From Sesamum alatum (lineage: Eukaryota > Streptophyta > Magnoliopsida > Lamiales > Pedaliaceae), in assembly GCA_034509735.1 (NCBI GenBank), contig JACGWO010000006.1, positions 697,001 through 761,000 on the forward strand: a stretch of DNA of 64,000 nt, written 5' to 3'. The position numbers and the translations under genes were made by a program. Below the pieces are notes generated by a model. It was not told the origin of the DNA, did no database searches, and worked only from the letters and a program-made list of their open reading frames with translations. Within the stretch, counting starts at the first letter, position 1, and each line of letters opens with the position of its first letter. This document shows, in pieces, positions 23,621-35,136 of the stretch.

Positions 23621-25031
23621 ATGGCGCCGCCTCCTGGACCGTACTCCGGCAAGAGCACCCTTGCTTTGGTAACTTCCATTTCTATGTCCGATCTCTATTT
23701 TATGCGTATAGGTAGGTATATTGTGTGTGGATTTGTGGGAATTTATCTGAATTTTCATGAATGGCAGGTGGCTAGGGTTTCCGCTTTCACGTTCGGACTC
23801 GCTTACGGGAGTGTAAAACTTAAGATTGTTAAGGTATGATTGCTTTGACCTTCTCGCCTGGTGTTGATATTTGATATGCTGTTGAGCTTTACTTTGCTGG
23901 TTGTTCCTTGAAGGGGATTTTCCAATAGGATGTTAATTCTATTTAGGTCTGGGTTTTACGGTTTGGTTTTGACAATTCAGATCCGGAAATCGGTCATGAA
24001 TTATTGAATCCTAAAAATATCTTATCCGCCGCATAAATTTCTTCTATGAAAAGGGGTTATGGTTATTGAAGTTAGATTTGGGGATGGGATAACTGGAAGA
24101 AATGGGCTTCGAGTCTAGAGCTATGGAAATACTCTTAGCGCAGGTGTTGGAGCTGATGTTTGTTTGAGATGAAGTAAATTAGGAACCAAAGTTTTTTGTG
24201 CTTCTGATGTATGGATCTAGTGAAAATGAAATTTCCTCATGAATCTATATGGGGAAAGGTTTCATTTCAGCATCAGGTGGAGCTTTGCCAAGAAATGTGG
24301 TGAATTCTTTTTTAATTCCTTGTGATTGCAGCACGCTGTGGTCTACATTGGATTGTTGACTTCCATTTGTTTTGACATTGATTACACAATCACTATTATT
24401 TTGACTTCACACTAAAGAATTGCTAGAATTCACGTTATGAAATATATGAATGGTAACAACCCGGTCGTGCATTTCCCCTTGTGTGGATTGGGAGTTGCTC
24501 TGTTGTTTAGTGCTTTGCGGATACTTCTTTCCATCTAGTCTATTGAGGTTGGAGGCTCTATAGTAGGTGTTCTATCCAATTTCCTGTCGGAAAAGATGTT
24601 TTAGGTAGTTATGCATCATAATGCTAAATGAACACTGCAGCATGCAAAACTCTGTTGTGGTACTCCTAAAAAATGGCTTGTAGCATATGCTACAATTCAA
24701 TAAAGTTGAGACTAACAATACCAAGATCACATAACTGGTCCACATGGCTATTTCATTTCCTAAGGTTGCTATGTGCATCCATCTGAATGTATTTAACGTA
24801 ACATGTTCTGTCTTATTTTTGTGTCGGTTGTTTAGCTTGTGTTTTGACAAGTCTGCACAACATAATTTTGGCACGATATGATCAACTTCCTTCAACTCTT
24901 GCTTATGGTGTATTGATCTAATTCCATCTTTTGCTAATGGTGAGCGCCGGAGAGACTGACAGCTTGTCGTTATCTTTTACCAGGCAAAGGCCAAGTCTCA
25001 AAAGAAAGCGGAAGCTAAGGGACATCACTAG
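23621..25031 (+). CDS. Mitochondrial ATP synthase subunit e-like small protein
   Basis: Three tiny exons, 23621-23668, 23768-23833 and 24984-25031, all phase 0 and GT-AG, giving 53 residues: MAPPPGPYSGKSTLAL, then VARVSAFTFGLAYGSVKLKI, then a Lys/Ala-rich tail ending GHH. Subunit e sits in the membrane part of mitochondrial F1Fo-ATP synthase and supports dimerisation and cristae shape. The single hydrophobic segment with the small-residue pattern FGLAYGSVK resembles the GxxxG region of subunit e, and the basic tail fits. Plants annotate this family as 'ATP synthase E chain' or a 6-kDa subunit. Exon 3 is 1.15 kb from exon 2. Splice junctions were read by hand. Confidence 0.85.
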
Positions 25032-25740
25032 AGGAGCAATTTGTGTTCTTTTTTTTTTTTTTTTTTTTTTCTGTCAAAATAATGGAAAGGAAGAAATTAG
25101 ATTTTAATTTTGGCCAGATGCAAAGGACCATTGTCTTCTACTTGTAAACTGTTGAGTTTTGCGGAGCATTTTTTGAATGGATCTGGCTCCCTCTAACATC
25201 TTTGGAAAAATGAGATAAATATCATTCATGAAACATTTGTACTCTTACCATCACCAGAAAAGAAAGAAGTGCCTGCCAGCGCTTTTGCAGGTTTGTTAAA
25301 TGTCCTGATTTTGCTCTTTGTTGTCCTTTGATGGTCGATGACATGGAAGGTGAGAATACTGCACTGTCACCACAACAAATATGTTGATGAATACCATTAG
25401 CCATTAGGGAATTTTCTCCACCTTTTCTTTTCCCCTTCATTTTAATTGATTTTGTAGCATAATATAAGTCTCTTGCAGAAAATCGAGGCCATGTCTACTG
25501 GCCCATACTTAGATTGTCCCATATTACAATAGGGTCATACTATGGTCCATAGTCATCTCAACAATTTTATCCTATTCGCAGTTTACCATCCTTATATTAT
25601 TTGTTGTATTATATGTATATTCGTGCTACCCATGGTTTACTATCTTGTATGCACAATAGGTTTACGACTCAATTTACCTTTTTGCCCATAGTAGTAGTAA
25701 CTTGTAAAGAGAGTTGCACCAACTCAATTTATCTCTTTGC
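25032..25740. other. 3' flank of the subunit e-like gene
   Basis: Contains the gene's 3' UTR, with a run of about 22 T at 25049-25070. No coding region was recognised before the ERD7-like remnant. Confidence 0.4.
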
Positions 25741-25744
25741 ACCA

Positions 25745-26230
25745 AGAAGTTACTGTAAGTTTCCAGAATCCCATCCAACTCCTTCACCAACTCTTCCTGC
25801 CCCTTCGACACTATCGTCAGACCATAACTCAAAACCTCATTATCTTCTTTCTCATTTTTATCGTCTCCCTTTTCCTTCTTCTTCTTCTTCTTTCTCTTCA
25901 CTCCTACATCCTCACAATTGGTTTTTGAGTCATCGGTTTCACGAGGTGGCATAAAGGAGAAGAAGTAATGGGAAGAGTCTAGTTTGATAGTAGTAATGTC
26001 TCTGGTTAACGGCCACTGAATGTCCTCATCGACTGCGACAAGCGCGACGAAGGTGTCATCCCATGGAGAAGGCTGAGTATTCGGAGATCTCTGATGGTGA
26101 GCTCGACGGAGTAGTGCTTGTCGATGAGGTGGAGGAGGACGCTTTGGATTGTGGTGAGGGACTCCTCGGCGGACTGAGGAGGCGCTGACGCCGTTGTTGA
26201 GCAGATTGAGCTCCCTTGTGTTATAGAACC
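25745..26230 (-). pseudogene. ERD7-like senescence/dehydration-associated gene remnant
   Basis: Minus-strand pieces match the N-terminal half of plant ERD7/senescence-domain proteins. One frame, from about 26185, gives SAEESLTTIQSVLLHLIDKH, YSVELTIRDLRIL and SLLHG. A second frame gives VALVAVDEDIQWPLTRD and ITTIKLDSSHYFFSF, then a Lys/Glu-rich linker and LSYGLTIVSKGQEELVKELD with GILETYS. The two frames are joined by a one-base shift near 26050. The rest of the senescence domain is missing after about 25760 and no start was found. The family protects membranes during cold and drought and is normally over 350 residues, so this is a broken copy. An unusual intron instead of a frameshift is less likely. 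Confidence 0.65.
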
Positions 26231-27331
26231 ATTGAGGAGATAGGATGGTGAAGACGGAGTCTGGGAGAAGGCAAATATAGAACCTCGGTGAAGAAAATAA
26301 AGAAATGCCATCTACTAAGGTTCATAACATTGATGGGATGGCTATTGCAATTTTCTTCAAATTTAGGGGCAATATGGACATCCTCCACACCAGAATCAGG
26401 GACAAAGAAGGTACAAAATATTAGTATGAATGGCTGTGAGACCCACATATTACTAATTAAGAGAATTCAATCCAGATTATTGTATTGTTTAGGTATGGGC
26501 GAGTATAGGGCTCTGCTAGCGGGCTTTGCACTTTATAAGTAAACAAAACACTCACATTATACTTATTAGCTTGGATATAGGGGCTAATAGGTGGCTGTAA
26601 ACACGGCTGAATATTTAAATTTTGATTGATTGTGTGTTTGTTTGAGTGTATTTTGTTGAATACCTGTGAAAAATCATCTTTTTGAGGAATTCTTGAGAAA
26701 GTTGACAATTGAATTATTCGGGGTAGTAAGGCCCAAGTCAAGCCTATATATAAAAGCGGATTGAATTTTTTATTTAAAATTTTTATTGTATAGTGATTAT
26801 GTTTTAAATTATATCTAATAGAAGATTTTACATACGAGGCGTATATATATGAAAGAAAAATAGAAGATGCAACAAAAATTATAATAAAAAAATTTATACC
26901 TTGTGAAATGGAATAAAACTTGCTACCTAAATTGCAATAACAAATATAACTGGATACCAGAGACGTTTCACTCATTTACAGGGTTTTGGTACAACCACAA
27001 CATTGAATTGAACTGCCCTTGCAGTGTGTAATTTGTTGTGGAGTAAATAATCGAGACATAATTGCAGCAGCAGCCATCCCATCCTACCAACATATTTCCT
27101 TTTCTTCTTAAAACCAATAAATATATGGCCTTAAATTCAATTCTTTAATCATAACAAAGTAACAAACATTAACTCAATGTTAGCGGGACAAGAAAGACAT
27201 AAAGAAGGGAAAAAAAAAAAAAAAAAAAAAAGAACAGAAATACTGAAAAATTAATTAATTTTGATTGGGGGCCTTGGCTTTCTGATTTTTTTTAGGCGGT
27301 TCGTAAACAATTACATTAATATTAACAGAAA

Positions 27332-27758
27332 GGGTAAATTACAACTATCTCCTCTGAGGTTTGACATAATTATAAATACTCCCTCGTTGTTTGAAAAATT
27401 ATAAATATCTCCCTCAAGTCTGTAACCGTCTAACAAATAATCCATTTTCATCCATTTTAATGGGTGAACTGACCAAAATGCCCTTATGCATTGAATTATT
27501 TTTTATTTAATTTTTAAATTTTTTTTGGACTACAATATGCGCAGGGACAGAATTTTTAAGTTTTTTACACAAAGGAGCAATAATGCAATTTGCCTCGGCT
27601 GATTTTTTAATTTTAATAAAAAAATCAAGGGCAAAATGGTCAATTTCAGGCATTTGGTTAAAAATTACAAACCTCAAGGAGGTATTTATAATTTTTCAAA
27701 CAAAAATAAGGTATTTCTAATTATGCCAAACTTCAAGTGATATAGCTGTAATTTACCC
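27332..27758. mobile_element. Non-autonomous TIR element, family A, copy 1
   Basis: 427 bp beginning GGGTAAATTACA and ending TGTAATTTACCC. The terminal inverted repeats extend inward through CTCCTCTGAGGTTTGACATAA-type sequence matched by the inverse at the right end. Flanking 9-bp duplications are TAACAGAAA (27323-27331) and TAACAAAAA (27759-27767), one mismatch. No coding capacity. Length, long TIRs and 9-bp duplication suggest a Mutator-derived MITE. Confidence 0.85.
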
Positions 27759-27830
27759 TAACAAAAATTGAGCAATAATTTGATCAATATACCATTATAA
27801 CTAAGATAAATACAACAAACTAAAGGGAAA

Positions 27831-28008
27831 TTTTAGCCCGAACCTGACTCAGCCAAACCTAAATCAATCATATGGCTAGTACAATACACTTGTCGTGTGA
27901 TTGATGCACAATATAAGAAAAGTGACCAATTATATAGCAAATATATGACACTTACTCTATGATTGATTTAATTTGGCCAAACCTGATTCGAATAAAAATT
28001 TTCCTAAA
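27831..28008. mobile_element. Non-autonomous TIR element, family G, copy 1
   Basis: About 178 bp. The left end reads GGGAAATTTTAGCCCGAACC; the right end is its inverse (GAATAAAAATTTTCC). AATCAATCATA occurs inside both arms. The flanks CAAACTAAA and TAAACTAAC match at seven of nine bases. Related copies lie at about 55914-56092 and 56655-56795. Confidence 0.65.
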
Positions 28009-28194
28009 CTAACACAAAATAACACATACACGCATACATATAATAAGACCATAACACATAACTTCAAACTTATTCGTATTAGACCTCAATCTTAAAGGTT
28101 AAAAACATGATTGATTTTGAGTTGGGCCCTTAAATAGTAGAAGTTAGAAGAGTGAGTAATAAACAGTTTGTAGTGGTTAAGTAAGTGGGAAGAG

Positions 28195-28285
28195 GAGACA
28201 TGATCCCACCATATATTCCCCAAATCTCTGCAATATCAACTAATTTAATCATCATTACTGTGTTAACACAGACATAGGGGAGACA
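28195..28285. promoter_or_regulatory. Two auxin-response-element cores upstream of the SAUR gene
   Basis: GAGACA, the complement of the AuxRE core TGTCTC, occurs at 28195-28200 and 28280-28285, 271 and 186 bp before the ATG. ARF factors bind this core in auxin-responsive promoters. With the TATA box at 28378, the arrangement fits an early auxin gene. Function is inferred. Confidence 0.45.
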
Positions 28286-28377
28286 ACAAGATCATAACCA
28301 AGCAGCAAAGACGATGAGGTAAATAGTGTGATTATCCAAGGTCAATTTCGGTATACGGACATTTATGAAGGTCCCTT

Positions 28378-28385
28378 TATAAATA
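28378..28385 (+). promoter_or_regulatory. TATA box of the SAUR gene
   Basis: TATAAATA lies 88 bp before the start codon at 28466, a spacing consistent with a 50-60-nt leader. Confidence 0.6.
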
Positions 28386-28465
28386 ACATTAACGGCAGTT
28401 TTCCGAAGTCCACAAAATTCAAACACAAACCAGCTTTGAACGCTCTCACTCACCTTGCAGCAATT

Positions 28466-28882
28466 ATGGGAAAATGCAGCCACACAATCCGGCACATTGT
28501 GAGAGTCAGGCAAATGCTCCGAGCATGGCGGAGGAAGGCGGCGTTACCGGCTTCGTCTCGTCGGTCGCCGACGGACGTGCCGGCTGGACACGTCGCGATC
28601 TGCGTAGGGAGCAGCTGCAGGAGGTTTATCGTGCGCGCGACGCACCTAAACCACCCGGTTTTCAGGCGGCTGCTGAGCCAGGTCGAGGAAGAGTACGGCT
28701 TCTCCAACAACCACGGACCGCTGGCGATCCCCTGCGACGAGTCGCTTTTCGAGGAGATCCTCCGGCTCGTTTCCCGAGGCGACTCGGACTTCCAGAGATG
28801 CTGCCACGTCGGCATGATCAGGAACGAAAACCGTGATTATTTCGGCGAGTCTCGGCCGTTGCTGTATGAATTCACGGCCTGA
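28466..28882 (+). CDS. SAUR family protein (small auxin-up RNA)
   Basis: 138 residues, no intron. SAUR proteins promote cell expansion, largely by inhibiting PP2C.D phosphatases and so activating plasma-membrane H+-ATPase. The SAUR domain is complete: VPAGHVAICVGSSCRRFIVR, LNHPVFRRLLSQVEEEYGF and GPLAIPCDESLFEEILRLV. The N-terminus is basic (IRHIVRVRQMLRAWRRKA). The C-terminal extension of about 30 residues is longer than in the compact SAURs elsewhere in this window. The ATG at 28466 was chosen over an in-frame ATG at 28328, which would add 46 unrelated residues and start before the TATA box. The gene is far GC-richer than its flanks. Confidence 0.93.
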   Translation: MGKCSHTIRHIVRVRQMLRAWRRKAALPASSRRSPTDVPAGHVAICVGSSCRRFIVRATHLNHPVFRRLLSQVEEEYGFSNNHGPLAIPCDESLFEEILRLVSRGDSDFQRCCHVGMIRNENRDYFGESRPLLYEFTA

Positions 28883-31469
28883 CGAGTTTGAAGAATCGGC
28901 TAACTGCTAGTCTTGACGATTTTTAGTCTTTAACATCGGCGCCAAATTTTGTTATTATGCCCCTTTTTTTCTTATGTTGTTTGCTGGGGAGGTGAAAGTC
29001 AGCCGTGTTCATCCCTAGTTGATTTCAGGGTAAAGGCGTTTTTTATTAGCAAACGTCTTTTAGGGTTGGTAGATAAAGATCTTATTTGGGCAATGGCTAA
29101 ATTTATGTGGAATTGTATGTTTGTCTCAAGAAGAAGGAAAAAAAGCAAAGTCCTTTATTCTTAGCTCTTGATGAGTTGAAATGAATTGTGGAGAATTTCT
29201 TATCATAAGATATCATGATTGATTGTATATCATCCGGCATCAGGAGGGATATTCATCTCTGGTAAATAAAAGGGTTAAATACACTTTGCCCCCTTGAATT
29301 ATTCTTGATGTAACATTTACCCTTTAAACTAATAAATGCAATACTTTTATCCTAAAATTAAATATTTGGATAATATTGCTCTTATATTACATATGTATAT
29401 TTTTAATTCAAAAGGCTTCTTTTTTTTTTTTTTTAGCACTTTTGCTTTTAAAGTTTAATATTGTAAAAAATATATTTTAATTATAATAAAGTAAAATAAA
29501 ATTAATAAGTTAAAGGCTCAAATTTTTTATTATATTTTACAGACTCAAATTTAAGGAATGAATGAGTATAGTAAATACACAAAAATTCATGTAAAAGATT
29601 ATTAATTTGGTAATAAAATTAAATTATTAATTATTTAATTTTTTAGATAAAAATGAGTAATTACATATCCATTTTTTTTTTAAAAAATATGACAAAAATA
29701 AATTTATTCATTTTTTTCCTGAAAGTGTTTAACTTTTGGTTAAGCATATATATATTGTTAATTTCTTTTCAAAAGTATACATGAGTTGTTGGGATAATAT
29801 ATTTATTGCGCATCTATTATATATATACATTAACTTATTACTCTATTTTTAATTTAAATTCTTTATTTATTAAAAAAATTAATTAGAAAATAATTTGGTG
29901 ATGATTTAATGTGCAATACTATAGTATATTGTGAATAATATAATCATTCAATGTATGAGGGGCAATTTTTTTCAACCAAGAGGTAAGTGTTATATTTATT
30001 AATTTATGGGGTAAATATTATATCACGAATAGTTCAGAGGGCAAACTGCATTTAACCTTAAATAAAATGATAGAAAAAGAAAAGCATGTCAAGCTCTATT
30101 AATTGGGCTTGATGGGTATCCATGCAAAACTGGACCACCCATTTCTAGCTCTAGGGCCCAATTCCAACTCCTTTCCGTTTACAGACATACACACATATAG
30201 GTTTAATGCAATTTACTCATTTCTCATTATGTGGGGGATGTAGTACTTCGTGGTTATTTTAAATCAAAACTTGATCCACTTTTCAGCAAAAATATGAAGG
30301 TTGAATATTGTTACTATTTTCTTGAAGTAAATGATAAGCATAGAGTAAGAGTTTTCAAGAACGAGACACAAGTCTTCGTCTTGTGTCGTCAATGCCGTGA
30401 AGCTCCTTGACATGCAAGTCCCATAACGAGATAGACAAGTGACATTGCGAAGGAACAAATTACCCTTATGAAAAGACAAATATTAATTTATCCCATATTT
30501 TATTTAAAATAGAGCAATTTACTCAAATATCTAATGAGATAAATTACTTTATTTTAAAAAACAGAAAGATGTATTTTTTTATAGAGTTTTTTTTTTCTTT
30601 TTGCACATATCCATAACAGGGTGTTAGTTGCAATTTTTTCCTATATATACACAACATTTCATATAATTTATTAATTGTACTTAACCCTTAATTTTTTGCC
30701 AAAATGCAAAAGGTGTATATCTTAAACTTTTAATTAAACTAAAAAAATAAGATAATCCCTAAACAAATTGATTTTGAAAACCAGAGTAGTCGAAAAGCAT
30801 ATGCATTTCAAATTTAAAAAAAAAAGAAGTTTTTGAAATTAAACCCATTACTTGCTGAATTAACTAAACAAACCATAAATAATTTCGGACAAGCAATTTC
30901 AATTGAACATGGAAATCAAGAATTGCAAAAGATAACACAGTTTTAGCAAAATAAAATTTAAGACCATCCATATATGTGTCGACATAAAGCTTTACATAAA
31001 TAGACTCAGTAACAATATTAAGAGGTGTGTTTTTTTTTCTTTAAAGCACAATTGGAGTGATTAAGAGTACGTACACACACACACAATACTCACACACACA
31101 TACATATATATATATATACATGTATTTAATTTCCCAGTAACATTGAAAAATCGGCTAAAAGAGTCCAGCAGCCTTCAAAGAGGACAACAAGAACATCAAT
31201 TAATTGGTGAGTGCCAAGCTCAAAATAGGAGACTTAATCTGCATTAAGAATTTGTAGCAACAACTCTCAAATAGATTTAACATGAGACTACATGCTGAAC
31301 ATTATGTTACAACAACGAAATTGAATTTTTGGACGACGAAATATTAATGGTCATACCACTTACCCTGAGTCTCGTCTCATAATCTCCTCCTAAAATGTCC
31401 CAGTGTACAAATAATTGGTCAAAACTCGTGTTTTTTTTCATCAAGAATTTGCAAAATCCATATTCGAAA
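28883..31469. other. Intergenic DNA between the SAUR and GAUT genes
   Basis: The SAUR 3' flank, then a family C TIR element (29272-30058), then AT-rich DNA with a CA microsatellite near 31074-31100. Bases from about 31140 to 31469 probably hold the 3' UTR of the galacturonosyltransferase gene. No coding region was recognised. Confidence 0.5.
29272..30058. mobile_element. Non-autonomous TIR element, family C
   Basis: 787 bp. The left end reads GGGTTAAATACACTTTGCCC; the right end gives the inverse (GGGCAAACTGCATTTAACCT). The duplication TAAATAAAA is perfect over nine bases (29263-29271 and 30059-30067). Neighbouring inner motifs (TGAATTATTCTTGAT and ATCACGAATAGTTCA) extend the inverted repeat. 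No coding capacity. Confidence 0.85.
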
Positions 31470-34400
31470 TTAATGGACGTTGCACTGTTGCAATAGAGGA
31501 TGCCCGTAATCGACATACTTATCCCAAATCGGTTTATACTTCTCCATTCCAATCTTCAACCAAGGTTTTGAGTTTCCGTTAAAATGTAGCACAGCTCCCG
31601 TCTCTATCAACTTTGGATCAACATTCGTATAGCCCAAACCTAGTACATGCCATGAGGGGTTTAGAGGCTCTGTCAATCCATAGAATGTCAACAAACCCGG
31701 AGGGAGAGTCCCGAGTTTCCACAAAGTCCTGTCAACATTCTTTTCCTGCCAGTAGTGGTAGATGCCTGTGACGTTCCTTCTCCTCCATTCAACCAAATCA
31801 AAAACATTCATCCCAAATGCCCATCCACAGGCATCGGGGTCAAAATGCTCACGAATTAGGGGGTGAGAGTAATTCAAGTACTTGTGGTATCTATGAAACG
31901 TTTCCATGCATGTCTCCACTGCACCATTGACATTGCCATTCAGATCGAGTGAGAAAAGATCTGAAAGATCCTTCTGCACGACAACATCATCATCAAGAAA
32001 GACCACCTTCTTCAGGGCAGGAAAAACTTCAGGAATGTAGAATCTGAGGTGGTTAAGCATAGATAAGTATTTAGGATTCCTGAACTTGATTGGAGTCCGG
32101 TTATCACCACCACTACCGGAGAAGTAGTAGCTCCGGGTGTCTGAGTCTTGAAGCTGTTTAAGAACAGGAACATAGGAAGCATTCAACCAGCTAAAGTCTT
32201 CTATCTTTTGAACATCAACAGTTACTCCCGCAAAACTATTCATGGTGAACCAAGCTCTCATTGCTGCATGATTCACTTCATCAGTTACAAGGTGGAAAAC
32301 CACCTTCTCAGGATTTTTTGAGTTCAAAGCTGTCGAATTCACGACGACTGACGTTGCGAGGATGTTGTCAGAGAAGACGCAAAAGTGATACAAACTGTTG
32401 TCCTTGAGTTTTAAAGCTGTTTGTCTATTTTCTTTGAGTTTCCTCTGCAAATTGGAATTCTTAAACCATTCACTTGTCAAACGAACACCGAGGCAATACA
32501 AGCTCTTTGGAACTTCTTCAGCAGCTATTTGTCCATACTTCGAACTTTTCTCTGTGATAGAGTTCATTTGTTCTTCAAGACCCTGGATCTTGGCCTTTAG
32601 TCTCATGATCATCGTAGCACTGTCATAATGGAGTTGCTGAGCCTGAAAGAGTAGAAGTGCCATGTCACGAATAGCAGTTTCTGATTCGCTGGTTGTCAAA
32701 GGAGTTCTTCTTAAGGCTGCATTTGACAGAAGGATCTGTGAGTTGCGAATCTGAGCACTAAGTTCCCATGCAAATTGCAGATTGTTGCTTTCCTTTGCAA
32801 TGACGAGAAATGCCTTTGCTAGAGAAATTTGGTCATTCAGTTGCCTCGTTACAGAATCAGGACTCAGCATTTCTTCAGTGATGTTAAGGCCTTCTATTAC
32901 TTTTTCATGTCTATTGAATCTCTGCATAACATAAAGACAGATGTCAAATTGCTGTTTCCAGTAATAACTTCAGACAGATATGGGCAGGAAACAAACTAAT
33001 ACAACTGTAAACTATGCAATGCAACAAAAGTGACATTCAATTTGCCTGAACCTCTTTTCTTTTGTTCCTGAATCAAGGACCAAAGATTTCCCATTTTACT
33101 CACCTGTACTTGTAATTAAAATTTAGGAGTTGCGAAACAGTGGTAAAAAACATGTGGACTTTACATTTTAATCAAACAGCCTTCAGCACTGGAGCATCTG
33201 AAGGACAGCATATTGCAAATTCCATTATATGTAAACAGATGTGCAACACTACCAGAGCTGTTAATACTGGGTATAAAGAGGGTGTATCTTGCTTCCCTCT
33301 GACCATTACCAATTTTTACTATTAGGTGATATATCGACATTTGCAATCGTGAGTTGCTAAAGAACAATATAAGCCAATCTCACTTACGAGCGGTCAATCA
33401 GATGCCAAAAGTTATACGGACAGAACACCATTACCATTTCAAACATTGTCCCAAATCAGTTACCATGTTCCTTTCTTAAGCTACTTTTTCAGCAGCAACT
33501 CTTTAGAGCCCAATAGCATTTCTGCATGTTTCGGTTGGTATCTGTTGCCTGGGAAAAGCATACATTGCACTTCACTCACAACAACAATATTTTGAAGGTT
33601 GCTGCTGAACATGTCATTGCAACATCATGTCATTTTATGTTTACAGAACTAACATGTTCATATACGAAATATTAGATTGATAATTGAAGCTTAATGCTTA
33701 ACAAGTTGATCATCTTATGTACCTTATTAACTAAATTGATATACATTTCTGTTCCGCCAATTTCCAACTATGAAAATTGTAGCTCGCGCATCATTTAATA
33801 CTTCAATAAGTCGCCTTTTATACATTAGTATCAAACTTTACCATTCTTAATCGTCAACCAGTGGGCGTGGATCAATAAATTCTTTTTAATCTTGACATAT
33901 ATGTATCATAAGAGCAAAAAGCTTATTCAACTAACTCCCTTCAACAGAGCTCCATTCACCTATCATTTATGAGAAGGGTCATAACAGGAAACATCACAGC
34001 TGGTTCCAACTCAAGCCTTGGGAGATAGCAATAGTTAAAACTAAAGTTGATACAAGCAAACACATAAATCATAGGGCAATGTATGGTTCCTTTGGAACAA
34101 ATAAGACAGATTATAAGTGTCACACGCATGTAAATACATTTACATTCGATATTTTATCATGATCCCTGAGTTCATGTGGCAATAAATGAAACATGTTTTC
34201 ACAAACTTGAGAAATCTTAGGGACAACTAGGCGCTGCAAATTCAGTAATTACCCCCAAACAGTTAGTAAAGCTAATACCCATTTCCTCTACTCTTTATAT
34301 TTCCTATTGCCAATCTGTTCCACAAGTTCCCATCAAAAGTTTTGAAAAGAAAAAAGAGAAAGAAGCAATACATCAAAGAGAAACGATAAGGAATGCACTC

Positions 34401-34651
34401 CAAGTGGATTCCAACTCAAATCACAAGGTAATAAAGAAAATTAATTACATATGCAGTTAATTTGAAGTTGAGAGAGAAATATTCAGATCGAAAATAACCT
34501 TGGAATAAACCGATCTTGAAGAGGGACGCTGATTCTCTCGGCTCAACAGCACAATGAACAGCAGAATCACTGAGCCACAAAGCGTCAACCAAAACACATT
34601 CGGAATTCGCCGCCTCACCGGCCGCCGAAAGTCTGACCCTCGACGCCTCAT
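31470..34651 (-). CDS. Galacturonosyltransferase, GAUT10/GAUT11-like (GT8)
   Basis: Two coding exons: 34499-34651 and 31470-32921, split by a 1577-bp GT-AG intron (CCAAG|GTTATT; ATGCAG|AGATTC), giving 534 residues. GAUTs are Golgi type II membrane enzymes; characterised members add galacturonic acid from UDP-GalA to homogalacturonan pectin. Exon 1 supplies a basic start (MRRRGSDFRRPVRRRIPN) and the signal anchor (VFWLTLCGSVILLFIVLL). Exon 2 supplies the stem (AKAFLVIAKESNNLQFAWEL) and the GT8 domain. Key motifs are HFCVFSDNILATSVVVNS, HLVTDEVNHAAMRAWF, the metal-binding FLDDDVVVQKDL near residue 359, GAVETCMETFHRYHKYL, DPDACGWAFGMN and the end motif LHFNGNSKPWLKIG. Length matches GAUT10 (about 536). 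Catalytic activity of this subgroup is inferred from family. Confidence 0.95.
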
Positions 34652-35023
34652 TTACTTGGACAGACGAAGTGGAAATGAAGGCAGTGCAAAAAATATCAAT
34701 CAAATTACGATTCTGGCACCTCGTGATTGAAGAATTGCGCTAAATTCGAAGAAATTTTTGAATCGAAATCGAAAAAAAAAAAAAAAATCAGTGCCGCTGA
34801 GCGCAGTGGGAAGTGTGGAGCCGTTCGTGGAAGAGCTCCGGGAGAGATCTCAGATGTGGAGAAAGAACTGGACCGACACAAACAGCTAAAAGCAACGAAT
34901 CGTAAAGCCTTTTTACGTGCAATTAACGGTCTTCTCATAAATATTATTAACCCACCTTGAAAAACATTCACGGGTGATTCTTTGGATCGCGTGGAAAGAT
35001 GAGTCAAGTGTATTTGATTCTTC

Positions 35024-35136
35024 GGCCCAGTTTGCTTTAACTAGATTGGGCCGGATCCCGAATAATTAGATGTTTACTTTACATAATCCAGCCCATGATT
35101 ACTTGGGTGGACTACGATACGATTTTGCAAAGCCCA
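35024..35136. promoter_or_regulatory. Site II-like (TGGGCY) cluster upstream of GAUT
   Basis: GGCCCA at 35024, TGGGCC at 35047, AGCCCA at 35090 and 35131, between 373 and 485 bp upstream of the GAUT start codon. Third such cluster in the window. Role is inferred. Confidence 0.35.

Larger units (their letters stand above)
26231..28465. other. Intergenic DNA left of the SAUR gene
   Basis: Mostly AT-rich with a poly-A run near 27209-27231. It holds two TIR elements (27332-27758 and about 27831-28008) and the promoter of the SAUR gene at 28466. No further gene was recognised. Confidence 0.5.

Noticed and set aside
28328..28465. 46-residue N-terminal extension of the SAUR
   Set aside because: It starts upstream of a good TATA box and has no SAUR similarity; the ATG at 28466 gives a typical SAUR start.
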